This document shows positions 1 to 5,796 of a stretch of DNA of 7,468 nucleotides, in pieces. The translations under genes were made by a program, and so were the position numbers. The notes under the pieces were generated by a model. That model worked only from the letters and a program-made list of their open reading frames with translations. It did not search any database and had not been told where the DNA came from. Source of the DNA: Gammaproteobacteria bacterium UBA6173 (GTDB lineage: Bacteria; Pseudomonadota; Gammaproteobacteria; Pseudomonadales; Pseudohongiellaceae); the NCBI GenBank assembly GCA_002422225.1, contig DITX01000151.1:1-7468 (forward strand), in the 5' to 3' direction. Numbering within the stretch: position 1 is the first letter of the stretch; every line of letters starts with the position of its first letter.

Positions 1-36
1 AACTTTATTGTAGTTGTCACTCGACTAGTTCACAGA

Positions 37-2397
37 TTAAATTGCAGAACGCCGTTTTGTCTTGGCAAGAGAGTAGGATTCTCCTGATGTGACCAGCATC
101 TCTATCACATTGGCAATCAATCGATCCCCAGCCTGCGAATCCATGCTCATCAAAGACTCTGGATGAAACTGGACTGCTGTCCATGGCAGCACCCTGTGGG
201 ATACCGCCATCACACAAGGTTCTGGTGCACCTGTGGTGGCCGTTATTGCAAGGCAGTCCGGCACAGAAGCAGCGTGTAACGAGTGATAGCGCCCCGCTTT
301 GAAATTTGGTGGCAAACCTTCAAACAAGGCATGTCCATTGTGCTGAATCACACCAGGTTTTCCATGTACTGGACGATCAAGTACTGCCAGCTTACCACCG
401 CAATATTCCACCATCGCCTGCAAACCCAGACACACACCAAAGACCGGAATAGTGTGCTGTTCACAGAGAGCCAGCGTTGCCGCGCACTCAAAGTCTTGCG
501 GGCGTCCGGGACCGGGCGACAATATCACCAGATCTGGCAGCGGACCGTGCATCAACACCTGCCGCGCGGCCTGCGGGCGCAAGGTTTGCAGTTGCATGCC
601 CTGTGCGCGAAATGCCGATGCCAGCGTCAGCACAAAGGAATCCTGATGATCCACCATCAAGGCGCGCAAGGTTCTTTGTTGTTGCCTTTTTTCGCAATCA
701 TGCTTAGAAAAATTGTGCGCGTGTGCCTGCTCCCTGAGAATCTCATGTAAAGCCGTTTGCCGGCTATTGGCGGCTTTTAGTACGTCCAAAAGCGCTGACG
801 CCTTGAGCCGTGTCTCCGCTTCTTCAGCCTGTGGATCAGAGTCCATCAGCAAAGTTGCACCCACGCGTACGCGCGCCGTGTTGTGCTGCAAGTGAATCGT
901 GCGCAGTGTCAGTCCCGTATCCACGCTGCCATCAAAACCCAGACATCCAAACGCACCGCCGTACCAGCCACGCGCGGTTTTTTCGTGATCCTCAATAAAC
1001 TGCATGGCACGTAATTTCGGCGCGCCGGTCACCGTCACTGCCCAGGTGTGTGTTAAGAACGCATCCAGTGCATCAAACGGTTGTTGCAGCTGCCCTTCCA
1101 CATGATCGACGGTGTGAATCAAGCGCGAATAAAGTTCTACCTGACGCCGGCCAATGATTTTGACAGAGCCCGGTACACACACTCGGCTTTTGTCGTTGCG
1201 ATCCACGTCAGTACACATAGACAACTCTGCTTCGTCTTTTTCAGAATTCAGCAGTTCACGAATATTGTCAGCATCTGCCAGCGCATCTACACCGCGCGCG
1301 ATGGTGCCGGATATAGGACAGGATTCCACACGCCCCTGTTTGACGCGCACGAACATTTCGGGCGACGCAGAGATAAGAAACTCCTGTTGCCCGAGGTTCA
1401 TCAACGCACCATAGGGAGCTGGATTACTGTCGCGCAAAGTTTGATAAAGCACGCTGGGCAAGGCACTGGACTGCGTACTGAAGGTCTGGCCCGGCACGGC
1501 TTCAAACAAGTCACCGCGTTTAAAATAGTCACGGGCTTTGTCCACCACTGTTGCGTACTCGCCTGGCGCATGATCGGCGATCACGTCGTGATGCACCTGT
1601 GGCACTGAAGAGACTTCTGCGCAGAACTTGAAGTCAGGATGTTGCGTTGTGTTAACCAAGCGTTTTAACCCGCCTGTCGTTTGCAGGCGACCACTGATAT
1701 CGGCACACACAAATTCATAAGAATGCAATGTGCCCAAACCTGTTCGCGGATCATGCAGCAGAATTTCATCGGGCAAATACAGCACCAGATCACGCTGCTG
1801 TTCCGGGCGCGATAGACGTAAACGGATCGCTTCCAGTTGGAACGCCAGGTCATACGCAAAAGCCCCGTATAGCCCCAGATAATTGTCTTGGTCAGACGAG
1901 AAGTGTTTGATGATCGCGCGCAACATGTCAAACAAACCTGGGCGGCGGGTGCGCATTTCTTCAGGGACAGGTGTTTGTGTCGACGGTATCTGCAGTGTTG
2001 CGATGATCGAGTCGTCGGATAGTTGCGCGTTCGCTTTTTGCGTGTTCGCTTTTTGCGTGTTCGCTTTTTGCGTGTTCGCTTTTTGTGCATTCGTTGGGGA
2101 AAAATCTTTCAAGGCAGTCTGAAAGCCTGGCAACAAGATCAGACCACGCGCGTTCAGGGCACGGATGGTCAATTGATTGTGTCGTGCCGTTATCTGAACA
2201 GGCGGATTGACCAACAACAGATCGCGCTTCTGATAACGCCCGGGATATTCACTGGTACAGCTCAACAGGACACCGGGATGGCTGTCCAGCAACTGCAAAC
2301 GTTTGTGAAATTCCTGTGCACCGTCACAGGTGCGTGACTGGCGCGTGATACCCACGCCACCGGCGCTGGTGTATCGACAATACGATGGAACTGACAT
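37..2397 (-). CDS. trpE(G): Fused anthranilate synthase, TrpE and TrpG domains in one chain
   Basis: This 786-residue cytoplasmic enzyme makes anthranilate from chorismate and glutamine, the first committed step of tryptophan synthesis. Numbering from the ATG at 2397, the N-terminal TrpE domain has GVLLSCTSEYPGRY near 42-55, the region of the Trp feedback site in other TrpE proteins. The chorismate-binding domain covers about 278-540, with SPEMFVRV, CPISGTIARG, CTDVDRNDKSRVC, SRLIHTVDHVEG and TVTGAPKLRAMQFIE. A linker leads to a class I glutamine amidotransferase domain at about 577-768: SPGPGRP, nucleophile C656 in GVCLGL, and H745/E747 in QFHPES. CTDVDRNDKSR and the domain order fit the TrpE(G) clade; a PhzE-type ADIC synthase is less likely. 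The start is chosen because AAGAGG lies 8 nt upstream; the GTG at 2463 and ATG at 2403 lack well-spaced sites. A QKANT repeat occupies about 105-123. A trp leader and attenuator precede the gene. Confidence 0.95.
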   Translation of the reverse strand: MSVPSYCRYTSAGGVGITRQSRTCDGAQEFHKRLQLLDSHPGVLLSCTSEYPGRYQKRDLLLVNPPVQITARHNQLTIRALNARGLILLPGFQTALKDFSPTNAQKANTQKANTQKANTQKANAQLSDDSIIATLQIPSTQTPVPEEMRTRRPGLFDMLRAIIKHFSSDQDNYLGLYGAFAYDLAFQLEAIRLRLSRPEQQRDLVLYLPDEILLHDPRTGLGTLHSYEFVCADISGRLQTTGGLKRLVNTTQHPDFKFCAEVSSVPQVHHDVIADHAPGEYATVVDKARDYFKRGDLFEAVPGQTFSTQSSALPSVLYQTLRDSNPAPYGALMNLGQQEFLISASPEMFVRVKQGRVESCPISGTIARGVDALADADNIRELLNSEKDEAELSMCTDVDRNDKSRVCVPGSVKIIGRRQVELYSRLIHTVDHVEGQLQQPFDALDAFLTHTWAVTVTGAPKLRAMQFIEDHEKTARGWYGGAFGCLGFDGSVDTGLTLRTIHLQHNTARVRVGATLLMDSDPQAEEAETRLKASALLDVLKAANSRQTALHEILREQAHAHNFSKHDCEKRQQQRTLRALMVDHQDSFVLTLASAFRAQGMQLQTLRPQAARQVLMHGPLPDLVILSPGPGRPQDFECAATLALCEQHTIPVFGVCLGLQAMVEYCGGKLAVLDRPVHGKPGVIQHNGHALFEGLPPNFKAGRYHSLHAASVPDCLAITATTGAPEPCVMAVSHRVLPWTAVQFHPESLMSMDSQAGDRLIANVIEMLVTSGESYSLAKTKRRSAI
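2029..2088. repeat. Four tandem 15-bp units inside trpE(G)
   Basis: The plus strand has four consecutive copies of gttcgctttttgcgt, at 2029-2043, 2044-2058, 2059-2073 and 2074-2088. The first three are identical and the last differs at its end (tgc instead of cgt). On the coding strand they give a QKANT pentapeptide run. The unit is a multiple of three, so copy-number change would keep the frame. It lies in the TrpE N-terminal domain, before the conserved NYLGLYGAFAYD segment, probably in a surface loop (inference). Confidence 0.95.
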
Positions 2398-2549
2398 GCG
2401 CATATCCTCTTGTTCAAAACTGTTTTCACATGTTTTTCGAGAGGTTGCCACCGACACAATCACTTAAGGGTGATTACTGGGAGAAGGCTGCGTTGACTTT
2501 TGCGGGTAGTTTGAATCAGGCGTTTCAGATTCGGACTTTTTTGCATGCA

Positions 2550-2580
2550 TCAGGCTGCCTTCCCGTCGGGGGCAGCCTGA
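2550..2580 (-). terminator. 3:4 hairpin of the trp attenuator, terminator-like but without a U-tract
   Basis: TCAGGCTGCC and GGCAGCCTGA form a perfect 10-bp stem. The 11-nt loop can extend it by CCC/GGG with an AA bulge. In the direction of trpE(G) transcription the next bases are TGCATGCAAAAAAG, an A-run rather than the U-run of a standard intrinsic terminator. It holds the position of the attenuator terminator, but whether it ends transcription by itself is uncertain. Confidence 0.5.
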
Positions 2581-2640
2581 AAAACTTACGGATGACTTTC
2601 TGAGTTTTTCTGGCGGCCCGCGGAGCTTTGCCACCAGAAA
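2550..2640 (-). promoter_or_regulatory. trp attenuator with competing 1:2, 2:3 and 3:4 RNA hairpins
   Basis: On the minus strand, segment 1 (2640-2630, UUUCUGGUGGC, holding both Trp codons) pairs with segment 2 (2617-2607, GCCGCCAGAAA): 11 pairs with one G-U. Segment 2, extended to 2604, can instead pair with segment 3 (2585-2572, GUUUUUCAGGCUGC) at 12 of 14 positions. Segment 3 also forms a strong 3:4 hairpin (2580-2550). A ribosome stalled at the Trp codons would cover segment 1, free segment 2 to pair with 3, and block 3:4, allowing trpE(G) expression when Trp is scarce. These pairings were found by eye; no folding energies were calculated. Confidence 0.78.
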
Positions 2641-2672
2641 TAGACAGATTGAATGTGTGTGCTAGTATTCAT
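2586..2672 (-). CDS. trpL: Tryptophan leader peptide with tandem Trp codons
   Basis: This short frame encodes 28 residues and ends in TAA. It begins MNTSTHIQSVYFWWQSS and has two adjacent Trp codons (TGG TGG, 2631-2636) at residues 13-14. It lies between ridA and trpE(G) on the same strand, 188 nt before the trpE(G) start. The Trp codons sit in the 5' strand of a hairpin, and alternative pairings follow, as in known trp attenuators. Its role would be to sense charged tRNA-Trp by ribosome stalling; the peptide itself needs no other function. The ATG has only a distant GGGAG (13 nt away), so it may be translated from a leaderless transcript. The call rests on position, the WW pair and the RNA structure, not on a database match. 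Confidence 0.82.
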   Translation of the reverse strand: MNTSTHIQSVYFWWQSSAGRQKNSESHP

Positions 2673-2679
2673 GGCGCGC

Positions 2680-2709
2680 AGTGTGCTCCCGGCCAGCGAG
2701 GTTTGTCAA
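2680..2709 (-). promoter_or_regulatory. Candidate trpL promoter
   Basis: A perfect -35 hexamer TTGACA lies at 2709-2704. The best-placed -10 is CACACT at 2685-2680, after an 18-bp spacer; it matches TATAAT at only three positions, though these include the important second A and last T. Transcription would begin about 7 nt downstream, at or next to the A of the trpL ATG (2672), giving a leaderless message. The poor -10 keeps confidence low, and read-through from ridA is an alternative. Confidence 0.35.
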
Positions 2710-2733
2710 CTCCCGGAAACAGCGGATTTACGT

Positions 2734-3246
2734 TTAATTACACACCAGCTGTTCTGCAATCACGTCAATTTCAAACGCGATGGCATTACCAAAATTCAAA
2801 CCTGGCACCAAACTGCGTGCTGGTAGTGGTGCCTCATGGCGCTCAAAAAACGCGCGATACAGTCTGTTCATGGTCGCCAGATTTGCCGGATCGGTGACAT
2901 AAACCGTTGCCCGTTGAATCAGCGCAACGCTGCTACCCGCCTGCGCCAGTACGCGCTCAAGTCGACTCAAGGCTTCCAGCATTTGTGCTTCAAAATCAGG
3001 CGCGGGTGCAGACGAGGCAGTATCCACACCAATCTGCCCTGAGACAAACACCAGGCCGTTACTGATGCTCGCTGAGGCGTACATCATCCCAGGGGCAGGT
3101 TCTAATGCCGCAAGATCCATAGCAGCACAAATGGCTGACGCATCGTCCGCATTAGCGGTTGCGTCAGCGGCTGCATTGGCCTGACTGCTGGCACCAGTCA
3201 ATATCAAGGCTGTCAGCGCGAATGACTTTAATTGTTTGATGAGCAT
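2734..3246 (-). CDS. Exported RidA-family (YjgF/UK114) protein, probable imine deaminase
   Basis: RidA proteins hydrolyse reactive enamine/imine intermediates formed by PLP enzymes such as threonine and serine dehydratases. The 170-residue product has an N-terminal Sec signal (KQLK, a hydrophobic stretch, then ASSQANA near residue 25), which most RidA proteins lack. The mature part shows LVFVSGQIGVD at 65-75, VYVTDP at 115-120 and LPARSLVPG at 141-149. R144 aligns with catalytic Arg105 of E. coli RidA, Y56 with Tyr17 and E159 (FEIDVIA) with Glu120, so deaminase chemistry is plausible. The ATG at 3246 has AAGAGG 8 nt upstream; a TTG two codons earlier is too close to it. The gene lies 55 nt after the SDR gene and 61 nt before trpL. 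A substrate in the periplasm is unknown. Confidence 0.88.
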   Translation of the reverse strand: MLIKQLKSFALTALILTGASSQANAAADATANADDASAICAAMDLAALEPAPGMMYASASISNGLVFVSGQIGVDTASSAPAPDFEAQMLEALSRLERVLAQAGSSVALIQRATVYVTDPANLATMNRLYRAFFERHEAPLPARSLVPGLNFGNAIAFEIDVIAEQLVCN

Positions 3247-3301
3247 GAACAAAACCTCTTGGAAAACCCCATTTCAACTACAACGCAAGCGCCACACCTC
3301 A

Positions 3302-3994
3302 CTACCAAGCAATAGTCTTGCCATCATAGTTGAGGAACTTGCCACTGTCGCCGGCCGTCGAGTTTTGAATGCGTTGTAACAATCCGGTCACGCTGGTTTT
3401 GGTATCAATCTGGGCGTTGGGTCCACCCATATCGGTTTGCACCCAACCCGGATGCAGTGGCAGCACAATAAAATCCTCTTTAGACAAATCTACAGCCAAG
3501 GATTTCACCGCCTGATTAAGACCCGCTTTTGCACTGCGATAGATATACGCACCGCCGCTGCTGTTGTCGGCAATAGAACCCATCATGGAACTTAAAAAGG
3601 CAATACGTTTGACTTTGCCCTGTCGCAGTGCAGGCAGCAACGCCTGGGTCAGTATTATCGGCGCAATCAAATCAATCAACATCACTTCGGCCCAGTCATC
3701 AGTGCGTAAAACCCCTAAACTGGCATTGCGCGGTCCGTACACGCCGGCGTTGTTGATCAACACGTCGATAGGCTGTGCAGATGCTTCACGTGCAAAGCTC
3801 GCAATGCTGCTTTCATCAGACAAATCAAGTGGCAACAAGGTGAGTTGTTTGTGTGTGTGCTGAAGCTCTCTAAGCGCGGGGACGGCTTCAGGATCTCTGG
3901 CTGTCGCCAGAACGTCGTGGCCCTGCGCCAACAACTGTTTCACAAACTCCAGGCCAATACCGCGGTTAGTACCGGTAACAATGTAGCGCGACAT
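3302..3994 (-). CDS. Short-chain dehydrogenase/reductase of the C-signal-like (CsgA) type
   Basis: This 230-residue soluble oxidoreductase has a classical Rossmann fold. TGTNRGIG at 7-14 is the dinucleotide-binding glycine motif, D58 in LDLSD contacts adenine in relatives, and NNAG lies at 81-84. The active site is S136 (LSSMMGS) with Y152 and K156 in YRSAK, then HPGWVQTDMGG at 181-191. The usual catalytic-tetrad Asn appears to be Asp (D109 in LIDLIAP). The length suits the family, and a GGGAG ribosome site lies 7 nt before the ATG. The bases after TGTNRG give no clear NAD/NADP preference. It is first in a same-strand run with ridA and trpL-trpE(G), but no shared pathway is evident. The substrate is unknown. 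Confidence 0.9.
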   Translation of the reverse strand: MSRYIVTGTNRGIGLEFVKQLLAQGHDVLATARDPEAVPALRELQHTHKQLTLLPLDLSDESSIASFAREASAQPIDVLINNAGVYGPRNASLGVLRTDDWAEVMLIDLIAPIILTQALLPALRQGKVKRIAFLSSMMGSIADNSSGGAYIYRSAKAGLNQAVKSLAVDLSKEDFIVLPLHPGWVQTDMGGPNAQIDTKTSVTGLLQRIQNSTAGDSGKFLNYDGKTIAW

Positions 3995-4449
3995 AAATAC
4001 ACTCCCATATGATGCAGAAAATTCTCAGGGCATGATGTTACTTCAGATCCAAGGGAATCACGATGCTGATGTAGGGGGGTTAAACAGTTACCACATCCGA
4101 GAGAGCATGGGGCGGGAATAGCCGCTCCTGACCGGCCGCATCCTCTGCATGAACGCCCGGCACTGCGGAACTCGACCTTCGCGGCTGTGCCGCTCGGGAC
4201 TCGAACAATCCTCGCGCTTGGTCGGGCGTTCATGCAGAGGATAAACGCGGCCTGATTGGTCAGGTACGGCTATTCCCGCCCCATGCTCCGTGCCAGGTCA
4301 GATGATCGGCTTTTGCGTAGACACCACACACCTTGATTCTGCAACAGACTGACTTCTTACATGTAGTCGCCACACACACTCTGCGCTACACTCCTGAGCG
4401 CTTGTTCGCTGCCAGGCTGACGCAGTTCCCACAGCGAACCTCAGAATCA
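3995..4449. other. Intergenic region between divergent SDR and hydrolase genes
   Basis: No convincing gene lies here. It contains the SDR ribosome binding site at its left end and the inverted-repeat element at 4103-4288. The stretches 4007-4102 and 4289-4449 show nothing recognisable apart from a G-run near 4073-4079. Open frames crossing the element (for example minus 3940-4233) are Arg/Cys-rich artefacts of the palindromic DNA. Confidence 0.7.
4103..4288. repeat. Long inverted-repeat element, MITE-like, with a dispersed core
   Basis: The outer 22 bp (4103-4124, beginning GAGCATGGGGCGGG) are perfectly inverted at 4267-4288. An inner 19 bp (4141-4159, TCCTCTGCATGAACGCCCG) are perfectly inverted at 4223-4241. 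CCTGACC and GGCCGC between them are also mirrored, with a few extra bases in the right arm. The 63-bp centre holds a GCGGC-TGT-GCCGC palindrome (4181-4193) and resembles sequence at 5898-5982. There is no transposase gene and no clear target-site duplication. It lies upstream of two divergent genes, so it is not an ordinary gene-end terminator. A non-autonomous mobile element or REP/BIME-like repeat is the best guess. Confidence 0.85.
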
Positions 4450-4476
4450 CTGACATCACACGACCTGACGTATAAT
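4450..4476 (+). promoter_or_regulatory. Candidate promoter of the serine hydrolase gene
   Basis: A perfect TATAAT lies at 4471-4476 with CTGACA (5 of 6 to TTGACA) at 4450-4455. The spacer is a short 15 bp. The message would start near 4483, leaving about 17 nt before the ATG, enough for the GAGG ribosome site at 4491-4494. Confidence 0.55.
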
Positions 4477-4500
4477 TTTATTTTTAAATCGAGGCCTGAC

Positions 4501-5790
4501 ATGAAAAAGAACACTCTGGCTACCAGCTTGCGCCACCTGCTTTGGGGTTCCGCATTAGCGCTGACATTACCTTTGACGTTGAATGCACAAAATATTGAAC
4601 GCGCCAGCCCGGAAGCTGCTGGCTTCAGCAGCGCTGGCGTACAGGCACTGGCCAACGGCATGCGTGCTGCGGTGGATGAGGGCAACCTGTCCAGCATCGT
4701 CAGCGCACTGCTGCGTGATGGCAAACTGGTCCATCTGGACGCCTACGGTTATCAAGATATAGAGAACCAGATTCCAGTGTCTGAAGATACCTTGTTCCGT
4801 ATTTACTCCATGACCAAACCCGTCACTGGCGTCGCCCTGATGATGCTGATCGAAGAGGGTAAATTGACACTAGACGACGCAGTATCACGCCATATTCCTG
4901 AGCTTGCCAACTTACAGGTAGCGATTGAAGACGGTCCCGGTGGATTCCCGGTGACTGAACCCGCCCGCCACGAAATGACTGTCCGTGAGTTGATGTCCCA
5001 CACCGGCGGCCTCACCTATGGCTTGTTCTCGCGCTCGCAAGTTGATTCCATGTATGTGGCTGCCAACATTCTGGATGGCAATGGCACGCTGAAGGACATG
5101 ATCGACAAGCTGGCACGTATTCCGCTGCGCCAGCAGCCCGGCACCTTGTGGCATTACAGCGTATCCGTGGATGTACAAGGTTATCTGGTCGAAGTCTTGT
5201 CCGGCCAGACCTTTGAAGAATTCCTGCAAGAGCGGCTGTTTACACCGCTGGGCATGGACAATACCGGCTTTAGTGTGGCCGATAAAGATCGTGCGCGTTT
5301 TGCCAAACTGTACCAATCCACGCCAAATGGGCTGCAGGAGTCTGTTGTTGACGCACTGGGTGGCGACTATCTTGATCCCGCCACCTTTTTTGGCGGCGGC
5401 GGCGGCCTAGTGTCGACCATTGGCGATTACATAAAATTCACCCAGATGCTGGCCAATGGCGGTGAGTTAAACGGTGTACGAATTTTGTCACCAGAATCTG
5501 TCAAAACCATGCGCACTAATCAATTGCCTGCGGGCATGGCTGAAATCCCTGGTTACCCGGGCAATCAGTTTGGTGTGGATTTTGCGATTGTGGCCGATCC
5601 TGCACGTAATAATGGCATGAGTGAAGGCAGTTACTGGTGGTGGGGCATCGGTGGTACGTGGTTCTGGATTGATCCGGTTGAGAATCTGACGTTTATCGGC
5701 ATGATTCAGAATCGTAATCTGATGTATGCGCGTCAGTTGCAGGCGATCAGTAAGGAGCTTGTGTACGGGGCGATTACTGAACGTAAATAA
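4501..5790 (+). CDS. Exported serine hydrolase, beta-lactamase/EstB-like family (PF00144 type)
   Basis: This 429-residue protein belongs to the penicillin-binding-like serine hydrolases, which include class C beta-lactamases and EstB-type esterases. A Sec signal is clear: KK, then a hydrophobic segment about 13-28, with likely cleavage after LNA at 29, so it acts in the periplasm or outside. S103 and K106 of YSMTK form the SxxK nucleophile motif. Y219 in WHYSVSVD replaces the YxN tyrosine as in esterases, HTGG is at 167-170, GGGGGL near 298-303, and YWWWGIGGTWFW (378-389) takes the place of the KTG box. These features favour an esterase or other hydrolase over a true beta-lactamase; the substrate is unknown. 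The ATG at 4501 has GAGG 6 nt upstream; an in-frame ATG at 4333 would add a non-signal extension across the promoter. Its stop is 6 nt from that of the convergent acyltransferase. Confidence 0.93.
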   Translation: MKKNTLATSLRHLLWGSALALTLPLTLNAQNIERASPEAAGFSSAGVQALANGMRAAVDEGNLSSIVSALLRDGKLVHLDAYGYQDIENQIPVSEDTLFRIYSMTKPVTGVALMMLIEEGKLTLDDAVSRHIPELANLQVAIEDGPGGFPVTEPARHEMTVRELMSHTGGLTYGLFSRSQVDSMYVAANILDGNGTLKDMIDKLARIPLRQQPGTLWHYSVSVDVQGYLVEVLSGQTFEEFLQERLFTPLGMDNTGFSVADKDRARFAKLYQSTPNGLQESVVDALGGDYLDPATFFGGGGGLVSTIGDYIKFTQMLANGGELNGVRILSPESVKTMRTNQLPAGMAEIPGYPGNQFGVDFAIVADPARNNGMSEGSYWWWGIGGTWFWIDPVENLTFIGMIQNRNLMYARQLQAISKELVYGAITERK

Positions 5791-5796
5791 ATCCTA

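Noticed and set aside
283..750. Plus-strand open frame of 155 codons
   Set aside because: It lies wholly antisense to the amidotransferase part of trpE(G), has no family features and has no ribosome site that I can see.
1081..1608. Plus-strand open frame of 175 codons
   Set aside because: It is antisense to the conserved chorismate-binding domain, where constraint on trpE(G) explains the open frame.
2398..2463. N-terminal extension of trpE(G) from the GTG at 2463 or the ATG at 2403
   Set aside because: The AAGAGG ribosome site at 2411-2406 is 8 nt from the ATG at 2397 but only 2 nt from the ATG at 2403, and nothing suitable precedes 2463. The extra residues show no TrpE similarity.
2658..2672. 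ACTAG resembling half of a TrpR operator near the trpL start
   Set aside because: There is no inverted second half and it lies within the trpL coding sequence; five bases can occur by chance.
4191..4210. tRNA T-arm-like GTTCGAGTCC in the repeat core
   Set aside because: The bases on either side do not form the T stem, and no acceptor, D or anticodon arm can be placed around it.
3940..4233. Minus-strand open frame of 97 codons across the inverted repeat
   Set aside because: It overlaps the SDR start and its composition follows the palindromic DNA; it has no recognisable motif.
4333..4500. Upstream start for the serine hydrolase
   Set aside because: It would bury a clear signal peptide inside the protein and place the TATAAT promoter within the coding region; the ATG at 4501 has a proper ribosome site.
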